NCBI RefSeq assembly: GCF_002865985.1
Contig: NZ_LNDD01000002.1
Span: 62,001-126,000, forward strand
Direction of reading: 5' to 3'
Source: Thermotoga sp. SG1
GTDB lineage: Bacteria > Thermotogota > Thermotogae > Thermotogales > Thermotogaceae
Length of the DNA stretch: 64,000 nt
The position numbers and the translations under genes were made by a program. The notes beneath the pieces are model-generated. The model searched no databases. It had not been told where the DNA came from and saw only the letters and a list, made by a program, of their open reading frames with translations. This document shows positions 8,332-16,728 of the stretch, piece by piece (the stretch's first letter is position 1; every line of letters begins with the position of its first letter).

Positions 8332-10382
8332 TGGGAGACATCCGGAATGTGCGCACAGCAGCTTTGATAGGTCACAACGGGTCTGGGAAGTCTTTGCTTC
8401 TTTCTCGCATTCTCCACAAGTTGAATATGATCGACAGGCCGGAAACGAAGTACGTGGACTACGATCCCGTTGAGGAGGAGAAAGGTGCGAGTTTTTCCTC
8501 ACACGTGGCATCTTTTGAATGGAAGGGCAAGAGAATGTTTTTGATAGATACCCCGGGGTTTGCAGATTTCATCTCTGAAGTCATAAATGCGATCTTTGTT
8601 GCGGAAAACGTAGTGTCAGTGGTGAACGCTGTGGCGGGTGTGGAGATACAGACGGAAAGGACTTGGAACCTGGCCGAAGAGATGAAAAAACCCATTATGG
8701 TGTTTGTGAACCAAATGGACAAGGAAAGGGCAAACTTTGACAACGTCGTTGCGGAGTTGAAAGAAAGATTCTCAAGGAAAATACTGCCCCTTGTTGTTCC
8801 AATCGGTGCAGCGGAGAATTTTGAAGGTGTTGTTGACCTTCTGAAGAAGAAGGCTTACAGATACAACGGAGAAGAGCCGATGGAAGAAGATATGCCATCT
8901 GAGTTCAATGAGTTGCGATCGGAGATCCTCGAAGACATAGTGGAGCAGGACGAAGAGCTCATGATGAGATACCTCGATGGAGAAGAAATAGGATACGACG
9001 AACTCGTGAAAGTCCTCAGAGAAAGCTACAGAAAAGGTGAACTGGTACCTGTGATAGCAGGTTCTGCTCTGAACGGAATCGGCGTTGATGTGCTTTTGGA
9101 CTATCTGGAAAACATAGGTGTCTCCCCGGCAGAGGCGAGCCCCTACAGGGCAACGATGGAAGACGGTAAAGAAGTGGAGATACCTTTTTCTGAAGAAGAA
9201 CCCTTCTGTGCCTACATCTTCAAATCTGTTGTTGACCAGTTCGTCGGAAGAATAACCTTTGCAAAAGTCATAGCGGGCACTCTGAAGAGTGGAGATACCA
9301 TCGTCAACGTTCAGAAAGACACCTCGGAAAAAGTTGGACACATTTATCTTCCCGTTCTCAAGCAGCAAAGAGAAGTCGAATCTATTGGACCGGGCGAAAT
9401 TGTGGTACTTCTGAAACTCAAAGAGGGTGCTGTTGGAGAAACACTTGCCCACAAGGATAGAAGGGTGAAGATAATCGCTCCTTCTTTCCCGGAGCCCATG
9501 TTCTCTCGTTCTGTCCATCCAAAGTCCAAGTCGGACATCGACAAAATCAGTGGAGGACTGTCCAGACTCTCCGATTCCGATCCCACTTTTGTGTGGGAGT
9601 ACGATCCGGAGACTGGTGAAACGGTGATCTCTGGTCTTGGTGCAATGCACCTTGACGTTATGGTGGAAAGACTGAAGAAAATCTTCGGAGTCGATGTCGA
9701 AATTGGAAGGCCGAAGATCGCATACAGAGAAACAATCACCGCAACAGCCATTGCAGAGCACAAACACAAAAAACAAACTGGTGGTCATGGTCAGTACGGA
9801 CACGTGAAGATACAACTGGAACCTCTGCCAAGGGGTCAGGGATACGAATTCGTTGACAAGATCGTTGGAGGTGTGATCCCCAGAAACTTCATTCCTTCCG
9901 TCGATAAAGGTATCAGAGAAGCGATGAAAAAGGGTGTCCTTGCAGGCTATCCTGTCACGGACGTCAGGGTCATCCTCTTCGATGGTTCCTATCACGAAGT
10001 GGACTCCTCCGATATTTCGTTCCAGATAGCAGCGATACAGGCCTTCAAGAAAGGAATGGAAGCGGCAAAGCCTGTGATATTGGAGCCAATCATGGAGGTG
10101 GAGGTCTTCGTCCCCGAAGAGAACGCAGGAGACGTGATGGGTGAGATCTCCAGCAGAAGAGGAAGGCCTCTTGGTATGGAACCTTCCGGCAAGGGCATGG
10201 TGAAGGTGAAAGCGGAAGTTCCCCTTGCAGAGATGCTTGACTTTTCCAACAAACTTTCTTCCATCACCAGTGGAAGAGGTTACTTCACCATGAGATTCCA
10301 GAGGTACGAGATAGTGCCTCCGAACATTCAGGAGAGGATCATCGAAGAGAGAAGAAGAGAGATGCAGGAACAGGAGAAATGA
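8331..10382 (+). CDS. EF-G paralogue (FusA2/EF-G-2 type GTPase)
   Basis: A 683-residue translational GTPase with EF-G domain order: G domain, domain II, domain III, domain IV with GGHGQYGHVKIQLEP, and domain V near PLGMEPSGKG. The G1 loop is GHNGSGKS (14-21) instead of the AHIDAGKT of canonical EF-G; DTPGF (about 73-77) and NQMD (about 127-130) are present. Such EF-G-2 proteins occur beside true EF-G; some lack normal translocase activity. The start is ATG 8331 behind CGGAGGTG; GTG 8328 is also possible. It is stop-start coupled to the upstream gene. Confidence 0.88.
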   Translation: MGDIRNVRTAALIGHNGSGKSLLLSRILHKLNMIDRPETKYVDYDPVEEEKGASFSSHVASFEWKGKRMFLIDTPGFADFISEVINAIFVAENVVSVVNAVAGVEIQTERTWNLAEEMKKPIMVFVNQMDKERANFDNVVAELKERFSRKILPLVVPIGAAENFEGVVDLLKKKAYRYNGEEPMEEDMPSEFNELRSEILEDIVEQDEELMMRYLDGEEIGYDELVKVLRESYRKGELVPVIAGSALNGIGVDVLLDYLENIGVSPAEASPYRATMEDGKEVEIPFSEEEPFCAYIFKSVVDQFVGRITFAKVIAGTLKSGDTIVNVQKDTSEKVGHIYLPVLKQQREVESIGPGEIVVLLKLKEGAVGETLAHKDRRVKIIAPSFPEPMFSRSVHPKSKSDIDKISGGLSRLSDSDPTFVWEYDPETGETVISGLGAMHLDVMVERLKKIFGVDVEIGRPKIAYRETITATAIAEHKHKKQTGGHGQYGHVKIQLEPLPRGQGYEFVDKIVGGVIPRNFIPSVDKGIREAMKKGVLAGYPVTDVRVILFDGSYHEVDSSDISFQIAAIQAFKKGMEAAKPVILEPIMEVEVFVPEENAGDVMGEISSRRGRPLGMEPSGKGMVKVKAEVPLAEMLDFSNKLSSITSGRGYFTMRFQRYEIVPPNIQERIIEERRREMQEQEK

Positions 10383-10383
10383 T

Positions 10384-11652
10384 ATGAACCTCAAAAACCT
10401 GATAATATACGAAGCCTTCGCAAGGGCTTATCCGGGTGAAAAAGGGAAAAAGTTTCTCTCTCTTGAAAAAGATCTGGAAAGACTGAAAGGGATGGGCATC
10501 AACACGGTGTGGTTGATGCCCATTCATCCTACCGGTGTGAAAGAAAGAAAAGGAACCCTTGGCTCTCCGTATGCTATTCGAGACTACTACGAGATAGATC
10601 CTTTAATCGGAACAAAAGAAGATTTCAAAAATTTTGTGAAGAGAGCGCACGAACTGAACATGTACGTTCTGATGGACATGGTGTTGAACCATGCTGCCGT
10701 CGATAACGTCTTAGTGAAGAAACATCCCGAGTGGTTTCTCAGAGACGAGAGCGGAAACTTCGCAAGAAAGGTTCCTGACTGGTCAGATATCGTCGATTTT
10801 GACTATTCGAACGGAGAGTTGAGGGAGTACATGATCAGCATGATGAAGTACTGGGTCGAGGAGTTCGACGTGGATGGCTTTCGATGTGATGTGGCAGGCC
10901 TTGTTCCTCTGGATTTCTGGATTCAGGCAAGAAAAAGTCTTGATCCTGTGAAAAGACTCATATGGATATCTGAAACTCATGACCCATACATGTACCAGGC
11001 GTTTGACATCACTTACGACTACGACGGTTATTACAGGTTCAGGGATTTCATAGAAGGGAAAAACAGTTTAAGGGAGTACATCGATTTTTTGAGGATGCAG
11101 GATCACATTTATCCAAGAGGATACATAAAGATGAGGTTTCTGGAAAACCACGATCAACCCAGAGTAGCGAAGTTCATCTCTCAAGAATCACTGATGCACT
11201 GGATCGCTTTTCTCTTCACAGTGAAGGGAGTACCTCTTGTTCATAACGGACAGGAATACGGTCTCAAGGAAGATCTTGACATATTCAACGAGTACACGCT
11301 TCCCATCCCAGGAGAAGAAAACAAAATATTTTCCCTACACAGAAAACTTGCCCACTACAGGCTCAAAACGAACGTGTTTTCAGACGGGGAGATGATCTTC
11401 ATAAGAAACGATCAGCCGGAGAGGGTGATATCCTATCTCTGGAGGTACAAAAACAGGTTTATTCTCTGTGTCTTGAATCCTCTTTTGGAGAACACATCCG
11501 TTACTCTGGATTTTTCCGGCATATGGGAAAGCGTCTGTATTCACTCCAAGAATGTGTTCAACGATGATATTGTGAGAGTGAGCGTGAAAAATTCCAGAGC
11601 GAGGATAGAAGTTGGAAGAGAACCTCTGATACTTTCTTTCGTGCTCTACTGA
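10384..11652 (+). CDS. amyB: Cytoplasmic GH13 alpha-amylase (AmyB-like)
   Basis: A 422-residue GH13 enzyme without signal peptide, so it acts on imported maltodextrins inside the cell. The (beta/alpha)8 motifs are DMVLNHAA (98-105), DGFRCDVAG with nucleophile Asp169, WISETHD with acid Glu197, and FLENHDQPR with Asp257. It starts 1 nt after the EF-G paralogue. This compact form matches remembered T. maritima AmyB (TM1650). Exact specificity cannot be read from sequence. Confidence 0.9.
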   Translation: MNLKNLIIYEAFARAYPGEKGKKFLSLEKDLERLKGMGINTVWLMPIHPTGVKERKGTLGSPYAIRDYYEIDPLIGTKEDFKNFVKRAHELNMYVLMDMVLNHAAVDNVLVKKHPEWFLRDESGNFARKVPDWSDIVDFDYSNGELREYMISMMKYWVEEFDVDGFRCDVAGLVPLDFWIQARKSLDPVKRLIWISETHDPYMYQAFDITYDYDGYYRFRDFIEGKNSLREYIDFLRMQDHIYPRGYIKMRFLENHDQPRVAKFISQESLMHWIAFLFTVKGVPLVHNGQEYGLKEDLDIFNEYTLPIPGEENKIFSLHRKLAHYRLKTNVFSDGEMIFIRNDQPERVISYLWRYKNRFILCVLNPLLENTSVTLDFSGIWESVCIHSKNVFNDDIVRVSVKNSRARIEVGREPLILSFVLY

Positions 11653-11666
11653 GAGCAGGTGGTAGA

Positions 11667-11948
11667 ATGAACATAGGTGTGGTGAGTTTGCGAGTCAGAC
11701 TCTTCGGTGTGAGGTCCTTGAAAGAAAAAAGAGGCATACTGAAAAGACTCATGAACGACCTGAGAAAAAAGTACAACATATCCGTTTCCGAAGTTGGGGC
11801 ACACGATTCGAAGAACTTCTTCGAGATAGGAATCGCCATGGTGAACACAGACAAGGCATTCATAGAGAGGGTGTTTGACGCCATCATAGATTATCTGGAA
11901 CTCTATCCCGGTATGGAGGTAGAGGAAACAGAGAGAGAGGTGTGGTAG
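11667..11948 (+). CDS. DUF503 (YlxP-like) small protein
   Basis: A 93-residue protein with the DUF503 pattern: beta-strand start (IGVVSLRVRLFGVRSLKEKR), then LMNDLRKKYNISVSEVGAHDSKNFFEIGIAMV. The family (YlxP in Bacillus) often lies in translation operons; function unproven. ATG behind GGTGG; the next gene starts 3 nt after its stop. Confidence 0.85.
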   Translation: MNIGVVSLRVRLFGVRSLKEKRGILKRLMNDLRKKYNISVSEVGAHDSKNFFEIGIAMVNTDKAFIERVFDAIIDYLELYPGMEVEETEREVW

Positions 11949-11951
11949 AAA

Positions 11952-12548
11952 ATGACACTGGTCATAGATGAACTGGAAGCGATCCTGAACAGAATCCTTT
12001 CAAAAAAAAGGATCGTTCATGTAAAGTCTGTGGTGGATTTTTCGAAAAGACTGGGAGAGATATACAACGTGGATCTGAACAGACTGGAACTTGCCGCTTT
12101 GTCACATGATATGTTCAGAGACGTGCCACCCCGAAAACTCTTGAAGATGTCCAGGGCTTACGGTTTGGAAATATCGGATCTGGAAAAGGCTCACCCTGTT
12201 TTGCTCCATGGAAAGGTAGCGGCAGAGTTTTTGAAAAGACGCTTCGGCGTGGACGACGAAGAGATACTCATGGCCGTTGCTTATCATACTTCAGGACATG
12301 TTGGTTTCAGGGAAATAGGAAAGATCCTCTTCATAGCCGACTCTTTGGAGTTCACACGAGACTTCCCAGGGGTTGATGCTCTAAGGAAGATAGCGTTTCG
12401 AAACTTGGAGGAGGGATTCTTCCAGGTTTTGAAGAATAAGATCTTCTACGCGGTTGGGAGAGATCTTTTGCTCATACCTGAGACGGTAGAGCTCTGGAAC
12501 AGCATTCTCATGAGCAGAGGAGGTCATGTGGATGAAGAGGTCGAGTAA
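11952..12548 (+). CDS. yqeK: YqeK-type HD-domain hydrolase
   Basis: A 198-residue HD protein. Metal ligands are the early HVKSVV (His23) and SHDMFRD (His52, Asp53), followed by HPVLLHGKVAAEFL and the conserved YHTSGHVGF. YqeK proteins hydrolyse symmetrical dinucleoside tetraphosphates and often sit beside NadD and RsfS. Here the neighbours are DUF503 and an unknown membrane protein. The 3' end overlaps the next gene. Confidence 0.83.
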   Translation: MTLVIDELEAILNRILSKKRIVHVKSVVDFSKRLGEIYNVDLNRLELAALSHDMFRDVPPRKLLKMSRAYGLEISDLEKAHPVLLHGKVAAEFLKRRFGVDDEEILMAVAYHTSGHVGFREIGKILFIADSLEFTRDFPGVDALRKIAFRNLEEGFFQVLKNKIFYAVGRDLLLIPETVELWNSILMSRGGHVDEEVE

Positions 12549-13188
12549 GATACTACTCATCGTTGTCTTTGTGGTGGTAGCTGTTGTCGCCGTTGGATTT
12601 CTCTATTACAGATCTTTCCATTCTTCTCCAGATTACAGAGCTGAAGAAATACACTATCTTTTCAGAGTTGAAGACGAAAGCTATTTTGTGAGAATAGATG
12701 ACGCCAAAAGGATGGTCTACGTCGTTTCCTTCCCAAAGGAGTCCTACGATCCAGAAAGAAAAGAGTCGCTCTTTTCTGAAAGACCTCTGAGCGATCTCGA
12801 AAAGATAGAAAACCTGCTGAAAGTAAAGGCGGAAAGGGTCTTCTACTCGGTGATGTCGAAAGAGGAGTTTTTGAAACTCTCTCAGAATCTTTTTGGAAGA
12901 CAGGTTGAAAGTTTCGCGGATTTTGTCAAAGAACTTTCGAAGAGAAAGGTGAAATTCTTCGATTTTCTGTTTGTGGGAAGTTGGGTGAAGAATTTTGGAT
13001 TCAACAACCTGAACAGGTTTTCCCTGTACAAGTTCCTGGAAAAGGTATCGAGTTATGCGATCGACATCTTCGAGGCACCGACAATAACGAAAGCGCCTGT
13101 CATCGTAAAGGTTCAGGGAAAAGAGTATCAGAGGTTGTACCTTGACCCTGAGAAACTGGAAGTTATCACCGAGGAGATGAAAAGGTGA
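12532..13188 (+). CDS. Membrane-anchored protein of unknown function
   Basis: A 218-residue protein from ATG 12532, the start best spaced behind AGGAGG; ATG 12526 is too close. MKRSSK is followed by one hydrophobic helix (ILLIVVFVVVAVVAVGFLYY), then about 190 soluble residues expected outside the membrane. Two SKRKVKFFDF/SKEEFLKL-like Lys-rich parts are visible but no motif I recognise. It overlaps yqeK by 17 nt and the next gene by 4 nt, so all belong to one transcript. Confidence 0.65.
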   Translation: MKRSSKILLIVVFVVVAVVAVGFLYYRSFHSSPDYRAEEIHYLFRVEDESYFVRIDDAKRMVYVVSFPKESYDPERKESLFSERPLSDLEKIENLLKVKAERVFYSVMSKEEFLKLSQNLFGRQVESFADFVKELSKRKVKFFDFLFVGSWVKNFGFNNLNRFSLYKFLEKVSSYAIDIFEAPTITKAPVIVKVQGKEYQRLYLDPEKLEVITEEMKR

Positions 13189-13643
13189 GGATAGACCCTC
13201 TCGGAGGGGAATCTCTGAAAAACCAGGAGGTCAAAGGGAAAAAATCCAAGAGAACTTCCAGAACCGGAGAGGTAGAGAAAAAGGAATTTTTCGATATAAT
13301 GAAAGACATCAGTGTTGAGCAATTTGAAAAACTCCTCGAAGAAGCCGTCGAGGAAGTGATCGAGTCCGGGAATGAACTTGTGAGGTCTCCCACTCCCTCT
13401 AACCTGAAAAGGTATAAAAACGCCATAAGGGAATTTCTGAAACTTGTTGAGAAAAAGCTCTACAAACTGTCCGGTAGTTTCGATATGACAAGTGGAAAGG
13501 CAAAACTACACGTTGTAGTGGAGGAAGTGAACGAAAAACTGATGAACCTCACCGAAAAGATTATGAAGAACGAGTGGCAGACGATAAATCTGGCTGCCAG
13601 GATAGAAGAGATCAACGGACTCATACTAAATCTTTATCGCTGA
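13185..13643 (+). CDS. DUF327 (YaaR-like) protein
   Basis: A 152-residue, highly charged, mostly helical protein from GTG. A disordered Lys-rich head is followed by helices ending in ARIEEINGLILNLYR. It matches the DUF327/YaaR family, remembered as T. maritima TM1646 with a solved helical structure. Function unknown. It overlaps the end of the convergent nadC by 10 bp and no terminator hairpin is evident. Confidence 0.78.
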   Translation: MRIDPLGGESLKNQEVKGKKSKRTSRTGEVEKKEFFDIMKDISVEQFEKLLEEAVEEVIESGNELVRSPTPSNLKRYKNAIREFLKLVEKKLYKLSGSFDMTSGKAKLHVVVEEVNEKLMNLTEKIMKNEWQTINLAARIEEINGLILNLYR

Positions 13644-14455
13644 ATCTCAAGTGAAAGGTCCACAAAGACTTCACTCAAAGTCAGGCGGCTTGTTGAGATC
13701 ACATCCACTGTTTCCATATCGTAATCCGATACGTTCTCTTCTGTGATTCCTCCGGACACCTCCACCACGACGTTTGGGTTCATTTCTTTGATCTTCTTCG
13801 ATACCTTCTTTACCATCTCCGGCGACATGTTGTCCAGCATGACGATATCTGCTCCCATCTCAACGGCCTTCAAGGCGTCTTCCATGTTTTCAACCTCGAT
13901 TTCGATCTTTTTGGTGAAGGAAGAGATTTTTTTTACTTCCTGGATCGCTTTTTCCACACTTCCGTAGAGTTTCAGATGGTTGTCCTTTATCATGACGCAG
14001 TCTCCCAGATTGAACCTGTGGGTGTCTCCTCCTCCGTGCATCACGGCAAGTTTCTGAAAAAGAGAAAAACCAGGAATCGTCTTCCTCGTGGCGGCTATCT
14101 TTGCGTGTTTGAGTTTTCTGGCAAACCTTCTTGTAACGGTGGCTGTTGAAATCATCAGTGACAATGTGTTGAGGAGAGTTCTTTCGATCAAAAGCAGGTT
14201 GTACGTGTTGCCTTCTATTTCACCTATTTCACCCTTTTTGGGTATGAACTCACCATCCTTCACGTAGAAGATAGATTTCAGATGGTACTTTTCCAGAAAT
14301 CTCTGGGCAAGTTCTATTCCGGAAGCGACCACGTTTTCTGTTTTCAGAAAAACGGCCGCTTTGGATATCGTGTTTCGAAGGGGAAAAGAAGCAATATCCA
14401 GATTTCCCTCGTCTTCCTTCACATGTGATGAAAGGATCTCCAGGAGCTTTTCCAC
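13634..14455 (-). CDS. nadC: Nicotinate-nucleotide pyrophosphorylase (quinolinate phosphoribosyltransferase)
   Basis: Third step of de novo NAD synthesis: quinolinate plus PRPP gives nicotinate mononucleotide. The protein has EGNTYNLLLIERTLLN, AATRKTIPGFSLFQK, HGGGDTHRFNLGD, VMIKDNHL and EVSGGITEEN, all typical. The GTG at 14455 gives 273 residues, the length of remembered TM1645, and VEKLLEILSSHVKEDEG at the N-terminus; the longer frame back to 14551 is nadA read out of frame. It starts 4 nt after the nadA stop. Confidence 0.95.
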   Translation of the reverse strand: MEKLLEILSSHVKEDEGNLDIASFPLRNTISKAAVFLKTENVVASGIELAQRFLEKYHLKSIFYVKDGEFIPKKGEIGEIEGNTYNLLLIERTLLNTLSLMISTATVTRRFARKLKHAKIAATRKTIPGFSLFQKLAVMHGGGDTHRFNLGDCVMIKDNHLKLYGSVEKAIQEVKKISSFTKKIEIEVENMEDALKAVEMGADIVMLDNMSPEMVKKVSKKIKEMNPNVVVEVSGGITEENVSDYDMETVDVISTSRLTLSEVFVDLSLEIQR

Positions 14456-14459
14456 ATTA

Positions 14460-15356
14460 TCACCCCATGATTTCAAACATTTTGAGGATGGGTCTTCTGG
14501 CTTTTTCGATGATGTCTTCAGGAAGAGTGACTTCGAAACTTTCTGTCTCAAGTGCCAAAAGTGTGTTTTCCAAAGTGTTTTTCTTCATGTTCACACAAAT
14601 GGCGCTTTCCAGTGGAACAAAGTTTCTGTCTGGGAATTTCTTTTTCAGTTTATGGATCATACCAATTTCTGTTCCTATCACAAAGGTCTTTGCAGGGTCT
14701 TTCTCTGGTATCCTTTCCATCTGGCCGGTGCTTCCGACGTAATCGGCTTTGTCCCTGACCGGTTTTGGGCACTCTGGATGAACCACTACCCTGGCATCTG
14801 GATATTTTTTCTTTGCAACATCAACGGAACTTTCGCTGAACTGATGAACGGGGCAGTGACCATCTTCGGGCATGGCAACGATTTTCTTCCCTGTCTTCTC
14901 GGCCACGTACTCTGCCAGGTTTCTGTCCGGACCAAAGAGAATCACGTCCGATTCGATTCTTTTCACAACTTCTACCGCGTTTGCGGAGGTGCATATGACG
15001 TCCGCAAGAGTCTTGCACTCGGCTGTGCTGTTCACGTAAAGGACAACAGGAGCATCTGGAAACCTTTTTTTGTACTCCTTGATCATCTCTGGTGTCAGGC
15101 GATTTGCCATAGGGCAGGTTGCACTTCTGTCGGGGACTATGACCTTCTTTTCGGGATTCAGTATCTTGACCAGTTCTGCCATGAAATCCACACCGAGGAA
15201 AAGAATCTTTTTTTCTTCCAGATCCATGGCCTTCCTTGCAAGTTGCAGTGAGTCTCCAACAAAATCTGCTATATCTTGAAGTTCTGGAATTTGGTAGTTG
15301 TGAGCAAGTATCACATAGCCTTTTTCTTTCTTCAGTTTCAGGATTTTGTCTACCAC
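14460..15356 (-). CDS. nadA: Quinolinate synthase
   Basis: Condenses iminoaspartate with dihydroxyacetone phosphate to quinolinate using a [4Fe-4S] cluster. The 298-residue protein begins [21 protein letters not shown] from GTG behind GAGGGACGAAA. Cluster cysteines lie in SATCPMANR, in the [10 protein letters not shown] or CVNMKK region, and [16 protein letters not shown] is also conserved. It sits between nadX and nadC with 12-nt and 4-nt spacing. Confidence 0.96.
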   Translation of the reverse strand: MVDKILKLKKEKGYVILAHNYQIPELQDIADFVGDSLQLARKAMDLEEKKILFLGVDFMAELVKILNPEKKVIVPDRSATCPMANRLTPEMIKEYKKRFPDAPVVLYVNSTAECKTLADVICTSANAVEVVKRIESDVILFGPDRNLAEYVAEKTGKKIVAMPEDGHCPVHQFSESSVDVAKKKYPDARVVVHPECPKPVRDKADYVGSTGQMERIPEKDPAKTFVIGTEIGMIHKLKKKFPDRNFVPLESAICVNMKKNTLENTLLALETESFEVTLPEDIIEKARRPILKMFEIMG

Positions 15357-15368
15357 TTTCGTCCCTCC

Positions 15369-16097
15369 TCATCCAAAGACAATTTTGGAGTTCAGACTTT
15401 CGATGGTTTTCAAAATGGAATAAACCGTTACCATACTTGTTTTGGGATTTTCTGGAGATGGCAGGTTTTCTATTTTGAATTCATATTTTCCAACATCGGA
15501 AATAACACTTATGATGTGTACGTTGTTTGAGAGAGAAGAATCGGCTCTTATGATCACCTTTACCTTTTCAAAGCCAGCGATGAGGCCAACAGTTGAAGCG
15601 ATGTTTATGTTTCTGGGAAAAAGCTTTGCAGCCTCTTCCACACTTCCCTCGAAGACGGTCGTTTCTCCTTCAATGTTTATCCCAAGACTTCTCGGGTGTT
15701 TTCTCGTCTCGATGAACACTTGCTGTACGTTTTTTCTTATCGCTGCCAGCAAATCAAGTCCACCGATCGCGCCGGAAGGAAAAAACACCCTTGCGGGTGA
15801 AACCTTAAGTTCTTCGAAAAACGACTCTCTGAAAGCTCTGTCGGCAAAAGCGCTGGTGCTGATGATCAGATAGTTCACGGGGCTTTTTAGTATCTGAAAG
15901 GAGTACTCTTTAACCGCTTCTGGGGAAGCACATTCGATCACTGTATCCACATCCTCCGGAATGTGGAACTCCTCAAGCCAGTAAATATCTGGAATGTTAT
16001 CTTTTTGGAATTTGTCGAAGGCATAAACTTTCTCAAAGTGAGTCATCTTCAAAATTTGTTTCCCGATGTTGCCAACTCCTATGATGAGAACTCTCAT
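15369..16097 (-). CDS. nadX: L-aspartate dehydrogenase (NadX type)
   Basis: Oxidises aspartate to iminoaspartate with NAD(P), replacing the oxygen-dependent NadB in this anaerobe and feeding NadA. Rossmann motif GVGNIGKQ is near residue 7, followed by ECASPEAVKEY, FFPSGAIGGLD and NINIASTVGL. ATG 16097 gives 242 residues and good spacing to GGGGGTGA; the start at 16112 overlaps that ribosome site. First gene of nadX-nadA-nadC. Remembered homologue TM1643 was the founding enzyme of this family. Confidence 0.94.
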   Translation of the reverse strand: MRVLIIGVGNIGKQILKMTHFEKVYAFDKFQKDNIPDIYWLEEFHIPEDVDTVIECASPEAVKEYSFQILKSPVNYLIISTSAFADRAFRESFFEELKVSPARVFFPSGAIGGLDLLAAIRKNVQQVFIETRKHPRSLGINIEGETTVFEGSVEEAAKLFPRNINIASTVGLIAGFEKVKVIIRADSSLSNNVHIISVISDVGKYEFKIENLPSPENPKTSMVTVYSILKTIESLNSKIVFG

Positions 16098-16115
16098 TGT
16101 TCTCACCCCCAACTA

Positions 16116-16144
16116 ATTTTACACCTGCTGTAAACAACTGACAA
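16116..16144 (-). promoter_or_regulatory. nad operon promoter with candidate operator
   Basis: On the minus strand TTGTCA (16144-16139), 17 nt, TAAAAT (16121-16116). The imperfect dyad TGTCA-N5-TTACA (16143-16129) covers the -35 box. A NAD-responsive NiaR-type repressor is a possible ligand, but the operator assignment is inference. Confidence 0.6.
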
Positions 16145-16704
16145 GAGATGTTGTGTAGATGTTAGTTAAAAATTGATTGTTCTACTAAAATTATGTTTTA
16201 TTCATAAAAACTAGGTAAGTTCCATTTATTCACAAAGTGGGATGTGTTTGTATTTGGCACTGGATGTGTGATATAGAGTATGCAATTACCGGTAACGGAA
16301 AATTTCATGCGCCTTTGTGGTACCGGAAGCTATGCAATAAAAAAGGAATAATGAGCGAAAAAGAAAAACAACTACTCAGAAATAACTTGAACATGAACTT
16401 ATGATTTGACGACAAATAAAGAAGCGACATACTTATCCTTTAACACTTTAAGGTAGACCTTTTTACGAGAATTTGTGAAAACAAGAACTAGTTGATTTTC
16501 CCCTGAAACACCCCAAAATGGCCCGACCTAGGTTAGGGTAATTTATCTTTTGTTTTTGCCATGGTTTAGGCTTTTCATTGACTATGCAATTATTCCATTT
16601 TTCCAAACAGTACTTGACTGACCCTTTCTGTGTGTTAGAATCACCTATGATGAAACACCCTCTCTATCTTCTTATATACTCTTGCTTTCTGATATGTTCT
16701 GTGG
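16145..16704. other. Long non-coding, AT-rich interval left of the CRISPR array
   Basis: No credible ORF on either strand. It contains three copies of TATGCAAT (16279-16286, 16331-16338, 16583-16590), the perfect palindromes TTACCGGTAA (16286-16295) and ACCTAGGT (16526-16533), and a promoter-like TTGACT-N16-TAGAAT (16614-16641, plus strand). It may be a long CRISPR leader, a decayed region at a rearrangement junction, or hold an undetected RNA gene. Confidence 0.5.
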
Positions 16705-16710
16705 TATAAT
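16682..16710 (+). promoter_or_regulatory. Promoter-like sequence pointing into the CRISPR array
   Basis: TTGCTT (16682-16687), 17 nt, TATAAT (16705-16710). Eighteen bases separate it from the first repeat. Transcription from here would give repeats in the orientation opposite to the usual ATTGAAAC crRNA tag, so its role is unclear. Confidence 0.45.
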
Positions 16711-16728
16711 TTCTTTGAAATCCAACGG

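Noticed and set aside
8772-10394. 540-codon ORF on the minus strand
   Set aside because: Antisense shadow of the EF-G paralogue; low-complexity His/Phe/Arg composition.
14456-14551. N-terminal extension of nadC
   Set aside because: It overlaps nadA in another frame; GTG 14455 gives the expected 273-residue protein directly after the nadA stop.
14361-15251. 296-codon ORF on the plus strand
   Set aside because: Antisense to nadA and nadC, which have clear family motifs; the translation is Cys/Phe/His-rich noise.
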